In this document: positions 48,801 to 62,800 of the stretch, piece after piece
How positions within the stretch are numbered: position 1 is the stretch's first letter
Layout: each line of letters starts with the position of its first letter
NCBI GenBank assembly: GCA_008638375.1
Contig: CM018038.1
Span: 35,126,597-35,190,596, forward strand
Source of the DNA: Nyssa sinensis
Lineage: Eukaryota > Streptophyta > Magnoliopsida > Cornales > Nyssaceae
Direction: 5' to 3'
DNA length: 64,000 bases
Notes under the pieces: generated by a model
What the model was told of the DNA's origin: nothing
The model's input: the letters and a program-made list of their open reading frames with translations, nothing else
Databases searched by the model: none
Translations under genes and position numbers: made by a program

Positions 48801-51800
48801 ATCCAAACATTTATCTATCCAACTGCAAGGTAGATCAACTACTCTAATACAAAAATTATTATGCATCATTTACACACCGGTGGCAACTTCAAATAGGTCA
48901 TATCATTTTTTGAAATGAATGTAATTTTATGCTACAATGTATAATTCTTTTTTGTGGGATCATTTCTCCACAAGACCTAATGGGAAGGATTATAGAATCG
49001 ATCTAAGAAGCACGTACATGGAAACAAACATAGATACAACACGACATAAACACGTTGGCATGGCATTTCTCAAAAACAATAGGATAAGGATATGTCACAG
49101 ACACGTGAATATATATATATATATATTATTTTTATATAGCCATTCTAATGAAAACCTAACATTATTTCAATCAAAATTGACACAAAATTCACAAAAATAT
49201 TATTAGATATTAAATGATCCAAGTTTTAAAACAAATTTGCTAAATAATACATAGAACATATATATATATATATATATATATAAACCAAATGAAAAAGCGG
49301 AGAAGAGGAAAAAAGAGGGGAAATCCGAAAAAAAAAATCTAGAAAACATGTGCCTAACATGTCAGCGAAGTGTCCAAAATTTAGAAGAAAAAAGTGGACA
49401 CTCTTTTTTCTCATGTCCAACACATGTCTGGGATGTGTCCATTTCTGAGACGTCGGTGTAGTTAAAAGCGAAAGGCACCCTTAAGGTGTTAAAGTTCTAC
49501 ATTGCCCAAAAAGCGGGGGCGACAAAAAAGCAGTAGCCTGAGTGATACAAGGAGCTAAATTATAAAATCAAAAAAATACATTTAGACATTAAAAATTAAT
49601 TTATTCTAAGTTAAATTTATTAGGTAACACAAAAAAGTTAAATTTAATGGTGACGTATGATATATTAAAGTGATATAATTACTATAAGCTTTGATGCTTT
49701 CTTCTCAATAAATGTTCAAAAGTTTGTTATCTTTTCACGTCTTACATAAAGGAAAATTTTGTGAACTTGATCCTAATAATGTAGAAGACATGATAGGGCA
49801 ATCTCATAAACCTCTAAGCTAATTCTTAAAGGTAAGGCTTATGTTGGGATTTGGGAAGTCTTCACTTATAAGTAGTCAAACTAGTTGATGAAGGGACAAT
49901 GTTTTATCATGGGTAGGCTCAGATTTAGTGAAGAATGATGAAAATTTATTGGTTGCTACTTTCCTCATAGCTTTATATTTATGGAAACAACTCAAATAAT
50001 TTAAATGTTTATCGGGGCCAATTTTGTGATAATTTTGATAATAATACTTATATTAATACGATAAATTGGATAATAATAATTTTAGACTACAATAATATTC
50101 TTTCATACTACTGTGCCTCTTATAAAATTGTTAAATAATTGCATAATTAAAACACTAAGTATAAGAGATACAAGTAAAATACGTTACAATTTAAAAAGGT
50201 TATCGTCCGATCGCCTCTCATATAACCTAAGGCAAGCGAGCGCCTATGCATCGCCTCTTTGAAGACGCCTAGCCTGAAGTATGTCAAGACGTTAAGTCTG
50301 AAAATCGCATTGCCTGATTGCCTAGGCAACAAGGCGCTAACCTTTGGCAACACTGCAAGATGTGTCAATAACTAATAGAAAAGAGTATTCTTGCTTCATA
50401 GGAATAGATTGCTACCTATTTCTTGAATTGCAAAGAAACGAAAATTTTATTGATTAGACCTATGTGATTTTCGCAAATCTATATTTCTTTTTTATGAAGG
50501 GGATATTATCTTAACTAGATGGATAATGAATAGTAAAGAACAATTCATTTTGAACAATATATGTCTCACATCCAAACGGTTAAAAATATTTATATTATGA
50601 AAGATTGTGAATATATATATATATATATATATATATAAACATGAGATTATTTTTCCCTTATTTTCTTAGATCGGAACATAAAGAAACTATGGGATTGATG
50701 AATTCCCCACAAATACATATTTGATACATGGAAGCCAAACAAGGCCAAGGTTTAGCAACCTTGGAGTGACATGTTGTTCCTAAGTCATGCACTTTGATGA
50801 GGCACTAAAGAGAAGATATTGCGAGAGCACCTAATGTCCACATGTTATAAAGTCAAGGTAAGAGCCCAAAATCTTCAGTAACTCTTCACATGTTCAATTT
50901 GCTGCTGCTTACTTTTGAACACCCCACTGTCGCCCAAGAATATTCATATATTAAAACCATTTAGTTAGGACAATACTCTAGCAATTCCCTTCTCACCACT
51001 CAATCCACATCCTTCTTGGTCATTCTCTTGTCCTTGAAAAAACTTCAAGTCTAAATCATATCACTTCTAGGTCCTCGTTAGTGTACAATGCCAATCTTTG
51101 TTGTAAGGTCGTCACAACCAATTTTCTCATCTTCCTACTTCCTCGATATTACCACTAGCTTCTTACATATTCATTTATTTTGTTTTTATCCTTTCTTATT
51201 TTACCACTCCTCCAAATCAACATCCTCATTTCACACAGATTAATTACATTAACATATTGCTTCTTAATTACTTATTATTCTGCTATATATTGTTCTTATG
51301 GTTGCCTAAAATAGCTCACTCTTTGATTTGGCAGGTACGCACCAATTGAAAACCACTTCATCCATCCTACTTTGAATCTACAGCCAATACCCAATTCATT
51401 CACCAACAACCCCTCCCAATGAATCATTTGTTACTTTATAAGCATGAACCCCTCCCAATGGATAATTAAGCCTAGATATCAAAAGATTCAAAACTTGTCA
51501 ACTCTCTCTCTCTCTCTCTCTCTCTTAAAGTATTATGTAAGAGCACCAAGGAGTCGGGTGTATACAATTGAACTTGTACAAAATATATTCTCATCTCACA
51601 AGTATCCAAAGAAATAGAAGAGCTCCCAATAATACAATAAGAGGAGAGAGAGAGCTCAAGATACAATGCTTATAGACTGAATAGGATTTTCTGTTTTCAA
51701 AAGATCTCTTATTAGAAAGTGTCAGCTAAAGCTAACTTTAGCTGGTAAAGTCTCTAGGTAGTAGTACTATAGAGGTAGGATCAAATCTTGCCATCATCCA

Positions 51801-53832
51801 GTTTGGAGGGTCTATGGGCAGGGGGAGGGCTACCCCCTCATTGTGTACCCCAGCCATTGGGCCAAAGAGAAATAAAATATATATATATATATATATAAAT
51901 CTATTACCCTCCCCAAAAAATCTACCAAAAGCATAATGGCACCACCTGCCACAACTCTAATTCTCCTTGCAACTTTAAGCCTCTCTAACTAAAAATTGCA
52001 TCCCCCACCAATCTAGGTATCATGCAATGAAATCCAAAAGTGAAAATCAAAGGGCTCACATATCTCTTGACAATGGATGATGGACAACATATGACCATCC
52101 AATTCTTCATTCCCATTACAGATGCAACAGTAAGTAACTATGAGCTGATGCCTCTTCCTCAGGTTGTTAATAGTTAAGATCTTCTCGACAATCCAAAAAA
52201 GGCAACTTCGGAAGGAGCTTTAGTGCACCACAACCACCTTCCAAGGAAATCTTAGACAACCCTCTTCTCAAAGCAACTTATAGGAGGACATCTTGAGCAA
52301 ACAACAAACTGAGCATGCCTCAAATTTCCCCAAGTCCCATTTCTGCAGGGGTCTTTTTTTTTTTTACAAGTCCAAATCTGCAGGGGTCTATAAAACTGGA
52401 TGATCATTACTAACACCTCTCTCAGTCAATCCAAGACAATTTTCAACCATAGCCTGTTAACAACAATCCTAAAAAGGCCTGGAAAAGTACAATGTAATGG
52501 GTCCTCAACTCACCAATAGCCAAGCCAAAATCTAACACGTTGAACACTCACTAATCTTGTGTGCTTTAAACTGCACCTCAATCCTACTCCTAGTTTTACT
52601 AGAAAGCAGAAAGACATTCCACGTGTTCGTTCTTAGTCCAAATCTCAAATCCTTTTTGTTGTAAGCATCTCACCAAAATGAAATCAGCATTTAACCTCAC
52701 ATCATTCTCATAATTTGAAAACATGTCGTCAGCCAAATGTGTACACAAAGGACCTCTTATGTAAATGAAAAGTATCCACAACATTCCTCTTTACTAAATA
52801 TTTTATCAATTCTGGAAATCAAAATTTTCTGTCAGAATAAATATTCAAAACCTTGCAAGATCAAATTTGAACTCTTAACTTCAGCACAAACTTAGGTCAG
52901 AATGACGTAGGCATTCATTAGTGGAAGATCATGGAAATATAAGATTAAACATAAATTTGTACCCGATAAAGTATGAATTTCTTAAAAACTATCATTAAGC
53001 ATGCAATCCTGTCGGCTCAGCTATCAATTATTTTTATTATATAGATGCTAACATTTTATCATAGCACCTTAATTATACTTTTTTATTAGAAAAAAAAATG
53101 AAAAATGAGCAGAAGTTCCAAGTACTGAGAACAGCAGGATTTAAACAATTGTCTTTAAAACATCAGAGCATAAAGTCTAAACTAAAATCACCATGTTAAT
53201 TACAGCGAATTTTTATTAGATTATCTTTTACTTTTTTTTCCCTAAGAGAGCAGCTGGAAGCTAATCTCTTATTTTAAAAAAAAAAAAAAGTGAAATAAAA
53301 TTTTTTTTAAAAAAAACATTACAAAGAAATCATCCAAGAAACTGAAAAATGATCTAAAAATTTAATAAGAGCAGAAAATATGAGAAAGTGATCAGATCCA
53401 CAATGACTGAAGAAATTACTGATGTTATCAAAATATTGTCCCGGCCACTATAAAAGCAAAAACTTCAATATACTACTCAAAATATCCACCCTTTTTGAAA
53501 TCTTAATATGAGAATGAACAGGATATATTATCAAAAGCGAGATAAGAATTCAAATGGAGACTTACATGTGGTCAACTACTTAAGCACAGAAATTAATTTG
53601 GATGGCTGACAGAAAAGGGTAAAGTATTATAAAGACCTACCTCAGGTAGCATATCCACTTTTCTCCCCATTGCTATTTCGAATGCATATATTTTCATAAG
53701 TGCTGTAACTGCATACACCTAAAAAAAAAAAAAACTAACTTCAGAAAATCAAATCAAATCCCTTAAAGGCAATAATGACATCTATTTTATGAACCCTGTC
53801 AAGAACATCTTATTTCACAAACTATACCACAA

Positions 53833-53864
<32 letters not shown>

Positions 53865-56800
53865 ATGAGTGTGCACGCACGCACACCTGTGAAGGAGGCT
53901 AAGTTGGTTTTTTTGCCCTTCTTTAGTCCCCACACTAGTCAAGTATCATTTAATCGATTACCCAATTGTTCATCTAGTATAAATATTTCTGTTTCACACC
54001 ATATAATCAACCCAAGAAATCCTAGTGTTCCTCACCATCAGTAAAATGTATACAATGGCATGTAATTCCTGATAGATGAACCCAAACTGACATCTTTTTT
54101 CCTTTTCCTTTTATTTCTTTTTTTTTTTTAGTGAAAGCATCGGAAACCACAAGACTTATCAAATAAAAGAAGGAAAAATATAGGTAAACCCAAGCAGAAG
54201 TTCTCGAGTATTTTACCTAGACACATAGCACATTTAGTGGCATAGGTCACCTAAAAAAAGGATGGGCCTTAATATGGCACTAATCAGTGCCAGGTTAACA
54301 ATTAAAGGATTAGGCCAATTGATTTGAAATTTTCTCCAGCATTGTCAGATAAAAATTGAAAGGATATTGGACCCAATTGATTTGCAATTTTCTACAGCGT
54401 CTTTCCAAGACAATTTCTACCACACAGACACACACACACAAACACACAAAAAAAAAAAAGTTCCAAGGTGACTTGATTCTCCAGATTTTTTACCATGTAG
54501 ATGATGAAGGTGAAAGGTTTTTAAGTATCAACTGTATCAATATTGGTATGGCCCAATTCAAATTTCTAGTTCAATATGTGTCAAAAAAAAAAAAAAAAGA
54601 GGAAATGGATCAAACAAGTCTAACATAATTATCAGACAACAACTTGACATATTGTGACATGGTCCCCCATATGAAGTTTATCTATTGATACATTACCAGT
54701 ACATAGCATGATAAAAACTAAAGCAGCAACATAGAAAATCAATAATAGGTTTTCATTAAATATTCAGAATCACTATATTAATAATCCTAAAATATCAAAT
54801 GACTTATGAATAATCAATGAAATTCTTCTGATGGTGAAAGAAGTTTGTATTATGTAGCTTAATTTAATGGAGCTTATTATGTTGAATATAGACACTTTCA
54901 AAATGAAATTTGTAAGCCCAGGGCCCTGCCACTTGCCACAAAGGGACCAGATAGCCAGCAATCCGCCACATCAATCCTTGAACATGTCACTCCTAAGGGC
55001 TTCAAGTGGGTTGTGGTTTGGTGGACTAGGAGACAAGCACTAGCTAGAAAGTGATGCCATAGGGATATCGCCACTATGAACACATCAAAACAAGTTTATC
55101 ATCGCCAAATTTAATGATCATGTCTCTCGTAATCTCTTAGCCAAGTTTATCTAGCTAGTGCCTAGCAAGTCTATACCTTGGTAGAGAATGGGAAAGAGAT
55201 TACGAGACATGTGTCTCTTTGTGAACAACAATGCATTGGACATTTTCTCATCTTAATTATCGAGTGACCTTACTCCTTCACATGTGCCTAGGTCACATGT
55301 GGCCTTGTTTATAAATAGCCTTTCCATCTTCAAGCAAGGGGTTCTCTCCCCCCACTCACTCCAAAGACATTAGAGCTACTCTCTCCATCTGTCTTCTCCT
55401 TCCTGTACCAACCACTCTTCTCAGGTCATTAGCAACATGCCACGTACACCCAAAATTCAATTTTAAAATTCTAATTTCATATATTTATCAGCTGATGTAG
55501 GTCATAACATCAAGGAAGATATCTAAGGGAACCTACAATAAAATAATGGTGGGCAAGGGATTTAACTTTTAGGGGTTTATAGCTGAGAAGACAATATTAT
55601 GGATAGGGATAGAATATGACTTAGACTAATAATAGTTTAAGGCTATTTTGGTGTGTAATCAAGAAAGAAAAAACTAGCCTAAAGATATGGACATTTTAAG
55701 GCTAGAATGGTGGATAAATTAGGGTTACGATTTTTACAATCAAAGAGTGAGGATTTTTTTTTTTTTTGGGGGGGGGGGGGGGGAGGTGGAGAGAGAGAGA
55801 GAGAGAGAGAGAGAAAGAAAATAGAGCTTAAAATACAAGGCCTTCTAGGAGTCCCACCAAGAATAAATTAATGGAATATCATCTTTTAAAAAGAAGAAAT
55901 AAATCTATGGAGAATTCTTATTGAATATAACATGTTAAATCATCTTATACAAGACTTGCTCTTATAAAAGCATAGCTAACACAAAAAAATAAAAGATTAG
56001 ACAAAACCCATAATCAAGAAACATAGTGAATTGGATACCTTGCAAAACTGAAATTATTATATTAGCCATCTCAACAAAATTACCAAAATGTCCTTGATTA
56101 TGGAATAGAAAGTTGATTTCATGGTAATTACAAGATGGTAAAATATAAAAGTTTTGGATCATGGAAATATAGCCACTTGACTATAGTACAATTCTTGAAC
56201 AGTTCAATAAATTTAGATGTGAAGTTCAATCAAATTCCTAGATTTGCCAACAATACAGGTAATATTTCCCTGCTAAAAATGGCCTGCTACCTTGCAACCA
56301 TTTAAAGGGCATTTCTATAGTCTCTGAGTTTTTCTTTTTCCTGAGGAACTCCCACAAAATCTTATTTGTGTTGGACAACCCATGCATTCCTTGTTTCCTT
56401 GGTGTCTTTTCCTTGGTTTTAGACTTCTAAAACTCCTTGAAGGATGCTTCATACTCAGTTGTACACCTCTTCTCTTGTCATACTAATAAAAATTTTCCCT
56501 CAATAAGTAAACAACAAGGTGCATCCCAATTTCATAACTTTTGCACTGAAGTAGTTCATTTGACCATAGACTTCCCTGGTTTCTCCCAATAGAATATGAG
56601 AACATGTTAAAGTTACAGTCTAGTAAGAGTGAACGCAATAGATGAGATGGAAAACAGAACCAGGAACCCCAAAAATAGAAAATGTGGTAATTTTGATTGG
56701 AACATCACTAGGAAAGAAAATGATGGAAAAAATATAAATATAGTATGTACAGGACCTTAATGGATGGAAACTCATTTAGGGTGATCTAAACCTTTAGAAA

Positions 56801-59800
56801 ATACTGGCAAACTACTGGAAATCAGTTTTTAATTTCCAAGACATACTTCTTTTTTTTATACCATGTACAAAAAGATTGCTAACAAAAGCAAACTATTATC
56901 CCATACTCATAGAATACAAAAAAGAAGCAAAAGAGTCTATAGACAAGGAAGAACCTCCTGAAATCCAAAAATAAAGAGAGTTCAACCCAATGCATTCAAA
57001 GGCCAAATAGGAGACTCAACACCTTCAAACACTCTACTGTACCTCCCTCCAAATGATCCACCAAATGCAAAAGCGGGGCCATATGCCAAATACTTCCCAT
57101 TCTCCTACCAAAAGCTCTACCCCTCCGTGAAAGAAGCACCTTCATTGTAGATCTTGGCATCACCCAAAAAATCCCAAATAATCCCAACAAAAGAGACCAA
57201 ATGTACCAAGAGAAAGAGCAATGAATAAGAAGATGATCAATCTTCCTCACTACACTTGCAAAGGCAACACCAATTACCTCAACTTGGCCTCTCCTTAGGT
57301 TGTTAATGGTCAAAAAATTTCCCCAAACCACGGTCCAAGCAAAGAAAGCCACCTTTAACGAAGCTTTAGATTTCCATACAATGATCCCCACTTCCAATAA
57401 GCAAACAATAGAAAGATTTGACGGAGAAGTCTCCCCATCAGTGAATCCAACCAATTGTATTCTCTTCATTATTAGAAAAAGATTGTCTATACAAATTATT
57501 ATAAGAATCCAAAATTTATTCTATAACCCAATTGTGTAACTATCTACAAAAACTAACTTCCCAAACCATGTCACCCATATTCCTTCTAAAATAGTCAGCC
57601 ACCCAAGAGTTTTTATTGGAAGCAATCTTGAAAAGTCTTGGGAATGCTAAGAGAAATGGCCCCTGAACACTCCAAGGATCATGCCAAAATCTTGTTCAAT
57701 CCCCATTTCCCACCCTCCATTTGATATGCTCTAAGAATTTATTCCATCCTTTTCTAATACTCTTCCACACACCAAGAGCATGAGATACGCTTAACCTCCT
57801 TAGAACACCAATCCCCTCACTTCCATACTTCCTCTCCACCAATCTCCTCCATAAGATGTTTGCTTCCTTTCCAAATTTTCCCAACAAAGCTTCATTAAAG
57901 AGACAAAGTCTTCTAACACTCAATCCCCCTTCATTCAACGGACTGTAGACCCCTTCCCAATCCACAAGATGATATTTGAATTCATCTCCCACCCACTCCC
58001 ACCCCACCATAGAAAGTCCCTTTGAAACTTTTCAAGTTTTTTTACTATTGAGGCAGGAATCGGAAAAAGAGACATAAAATAAGTGGGAAGACTAAAAAAG
58101 TGTTCTTTAAAAGGGTGATACGACCCCACTTTGGAGAGTTATTGCTTCTTCCACCCGGCCAATCTCCTTTCAAATCCTTCCACCACTGCATCCCATATGC
58201 TAGACTTCCTATCTAAAGCTCCAAGAGGAAGTCCCAAAAAAGCAGTGTGCAGCTCACCAACCCTACATCCAAAAATAGCTGCTAGATAGTCTTTCAGCTA
58301 CTTTCCCAACCCCCACTAACTCACTCTCGACCATATTTGTTTTTGTCCCTGAGACGACCTGAAAATAATTAGAATGCATCTCAAATAACCAAGTCGCACC
58401 AGCTCGGTATGACAAAACACAATGGTATCATCTGCATATAGAAGAAGAGATATTTCAATAGGATTTCCACTACTGTCCCCCACAAAAAAGCCTCTCAGCA
58501 TCTATCAGTTCACTGTTCAAGCCATCAATCCATTGAATGCATCCATAACCATGATAAAAAGATACGACGAAAGGGGATCACCCTGTCTCAATCCTCTTAA
58601 GCTACCCAAAAAACTTCAGCAGATCCATTAATCGGGATGGAAAATTTTCCCGTAGAAATGCACCACATTATCCATTTTCTCCATCTATGCCCAAAGCCCA
58701 TCCCCGCCACCATATAGAGAAGGAAGTCCCAATTATCAGCCCCTTCTTTCCACTTCTCAACCAAGCATCCAAGCATTCATTAGCTACAAGAACCGCATCC
58801 AAGATTTACCTACCACCCATAAAGACATTTTAAGTCTCTAAAATGATATTTTCCATCACCTTCTTCAATCTTAAAGCTAAACTCTTACACTATGCTTGGA
58901 TAAGTAGGAGGGAAAGGAGAGGGGATGATGCCATTAGTTATGAGGAGAGGAGAGCAGACGATACCATTAGTTATGAGAGTGTAATCCCTCCTTCATGCTT
59001 GGATAACAAGTGATGGAAAGGAAAGCGTAATCCTCTCATCGTGCTTGGGAACGATAGAAGAAGGAAATGAAAGGAAAGGATTATATTGTTTTACTATTAT
59101 GTCTAAGACAGAGGTATCTTTTTTTATTTTTTTTCTTTATAATTTTAAGGTTAGAATCGGTATTATAAAAAATTAATTAAAAGAGCTCCCTCCTTTCCCT
59201 CCATCTCCGTCCACTTTTTGGAGGAGAGCAAATTGGATAAAATAAGAGTTAAGAAACCCCTCCCTCTCCCTCCATCCCTTTTCCTTTCCTTCTCTAATTT
59301 TGAACCAAGTAAGAAATAACCTCTCCTTTTCTCTCTCCTCTTCTTTCTTTCCAAATCCCTCAATCCAAGCGGAGTGTTAGCAATCAATTTATACAAACCC
59401 CCAATCAAACTAATCAAACGAAAATCCTATAGATCTAATGCTCCTCCATTTTTTGGTATTAACACCACAAAGGTAGCATTCATAACCCTTTCCAACATCC
59501 CTGAAGTGTAAAATTCTCGAAAAACCTCTATCACACATCCATCTTAACCATTGTCCAGCACTGTTGAAAGAATGACATCATCATACCATCAGTTCCCATT
59601 TCTTTATCCCTGTTACAGATACTTAAGGCTGTCGCCACATCTTCCTCAGAAAAAGTCTCTCTAGCCAATCTAGCTCCTCCCCCAAGATTTGCTTAAAATC
59701 TAAACCATCAATCTGAGGCCTCCATTGACCAGAATCTGAATATAAATCATTAGAAGTTAACAATTCCCTCTTTAATCTCATCTTCATTGGAAATTTCCTG

Positions 59801-62800
59801 GCCACCAATTGAAATCTTTCCAATAAAATTATTTCTTCTATGAGCATTAGCAAGGCTTCCCCAGGGTAATGCCATCTGACAAACATCCGAGAAATTTCCT
59901 CCCAGCTTGCCGGGACTAAGAATCTGTCAATATGAGATAATGTTGGTGGCTGCCTATTATTTATCCAAGTGAAACGGGCACCAATCAATAGCTGATCCAT
60001 CAAACAGTTTGCATTAATGAATTCTGAGAACTCTACCATGGTTTTGGTTGTTCTTGTTGATGAGGATTTCTCACTTGGGAATCGAGTAACAATGAAATCT
60101 CCACCTATGCACCACCAATCTCCCCACCTGGAATGTACCTCTTACAGCTCCTTCCATAATCTTCCCCTATCCCCATCATCAGTGGGACCATATACACCAG
60201 AAAATATCCATTTTGACCCAGATTCCACAAAAGAAAATCTGCAAGAGATGGAGAACTCCCCAACCCGAATGTCCCTTTTTACAACTCTTTTATCCCATAG
60301 AACTGCCACTCCCCAGCAGCTCCATTTGAGTCAAGACAAGTCCAATCTGCATACCTGCACTGCCATAACGATCTGACCTCCCCCCCTAGAGAATTGCACC
60401 AGTTTCATTTCTTGAAGGTAGACCACATCAACTATCCAGTTTGGGAGCATAGCTTTAACTACTGATTTATTGTCCAGGACATTTAGCCCCATGATAAAAT
60501 TTTGATTTTCATGGAAATTGAATAAGATAAGCCCCCCAGCCCCCTCCCCTCCCCTCCCCTCCCCTCGTGCTTCTGCTTCCAGTCTCTTCCCCCTCTGCCC
60601 TCATAGTTAATTTCAATAATCAAATTTCTGAGTTCCTTCTGCCCTTTCCAGTTACTTCCATGTCTGCCCCCCTTTCTGTCTTTCCAGACTTCCCATTCCA
60701 GCTCAATAGCTTCAAACAGTCTGATTGCACCACGCATACCTTCATACATGAGACCAAGCTCTTTGCTAATTCCTTCAATGTTATTTTTCATCTATGTCGA
60801 GACCGCACCTTCAATGGCCTTCCAGCATTTGCCATTGCTGGTCGATGATTCTGGAGCAAGAACCTGCAGCGCTATGAAATCCATAGCCTCAATCTCACTG
60901 ATTTCAGAACCATCATGTTCTGGACACCATTCTTTCACACTGAAATTATCTCCCCTCCAAAGGCTTTCCCCACTTCCCAACTCAAAACCCAGAGCTAAAT
61001 TTTCTCCTTCTGATAGCTGCCTCTCTGCCTCAAAATTCATCATATGTCCCAATAAAGGCATCTGATCTCTCTGCACCTCTGTAGTCTCCTGGCCAGTTTC
61101 TTTCAACATCCCCCAAAATCTCCATGTGGCAACAGTGCAGAATGGCTGGCCATATATTTCGGAAGAGGTCTTCTGGGATTTGCAGCTTTAGACCTTTACC
61201 CATCAGTAATTGAATTATCTGGCCCTCCTTGATATTTGCAGTTTCCACGGAATCTGTCACTCTTTCTCCATTTATGTGGTTTTGTTCCTTGCGTTGGACT
61301 GCCCCAGTCATTCAAGTCAACTTCACCCCAAGTTTCACCGATTCAAACCCTGCTAGCATCAGGCATTCTGCTCATTGCTGATCTCTGCCCTCCATCCTGG
61401 CTGGTGCTCTGGTCTCTTCTGTCCCTGCATTGAGCCACATCAACTCTGCTTATATCGTCAGGAGCATGGGCCAAACTAACTTGGTCTTGGTTTGGTCCAT
61501 TTATAACTTTACTTGGACCCTCCCGTCTGGGCTCAGCCCATTTTCCCTTCTCCATCTACTTCCATACCCTGCACCACGAGTTGGGCTTTACCCCTTCCTG
61601 CCGGGCCTATGAAGGACTGGGATACTATTCAATTCATATCCAGGCCTAAGATGATTGTTTTTAGGCCCAGAACCATGTACTCCATCCTTGTGTTTATGGG
61701 CTTGGCCCACCATGGAATGAGCCCTGACTTTGTAGCTGGATCTCTGGCCCGTCCAACATTATCCAACCCAATTCCGGATCCCAACCTGCTGGTTTGAAAT
61801 TTAAAAATCTCGCCTGGCCAATAGATGCGTGATGTGCATGGAGAAAGAAGATACCATCAGCCACCTCTTCATTCACTGCCCTATCGCTAGGGATGTCTGG
61901 CATCTCTTGTGCTCTCTTTAGCCACTTAGGGGTTATGCCATGGTCTCTTAGGGATTTGTTGCGCGCATGGCATGGCTCTAGGGTTGCTCGTGACATGAAG
62001 AATATTTGGCGCCTTATCCCTCTTTGCATCCTTTGGAGTTTATGGCGCGAAAGAAATAGTAGGATTTTTTAAGGAGAAGATTACTCCCCTGTCTAGATTA
62101 AAGGATAGAATCTTACACTTAGCATACTTCTGGGATGTGAAATCCTCTCCCCCTCGCATAGATTCTCTTGTAAATTTTCTTGGGGGGCTCAGCCACTGAC
62201 TTTTGTAGTTGCCTTGCCCGTCTCGGGCTTTTTTTTAATACTATTATCTCTTACCAATCAAAAATATATATATAAATATATATATATATCTCTCCTGGAG
62301 CCTACACAAGGCAGACAAGGTCTGCCATCTTGTGAACCACACATCCCATGCCCCTTTTCTGTCCACTCACGTTAAGCACGTGAAACACGCAGTCGTCTTC
62401 TTCGGCAACTTCCTGGTATTCCAGGCCATCTCCTTTCAGGCTTCTGAGTCCTGCTTCTGCCCTCAAGGAGCTGATCAAAGCCTCCCCATTCTGGATCATC
62501 TTGGGCAATCGAAGACTCCCTCTCAACCAACAACAAGATCTGGAAACAACAGTTTTCATCACAGATGAAAATTGACTCCGGTATCTGAACCCCATCACGC
62601 ATAGGTAACAGCACCCTTGATGTGTTCCCTTTAAGGTCAGTTTCGAGTCTTTCGACCTTCTTGAAACCTCTTAGAGCCTCCGCATGAGACGAAAGTATGA
62701 AGAGTAGGAGAGAATTAGACAATTCCAAAACCCCAACCCCCATAGCCACCCCTCACACCTTCATAGCCCATGCTTCAATCTTCTCTCCAGATCCAACCAC

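Noticed and set aside
60567..61797. Plus-strand frames over the L1 ORF1/ORF2 region
   Set aside because: They are antisense to L1 coding sequence and show no domain of their own.
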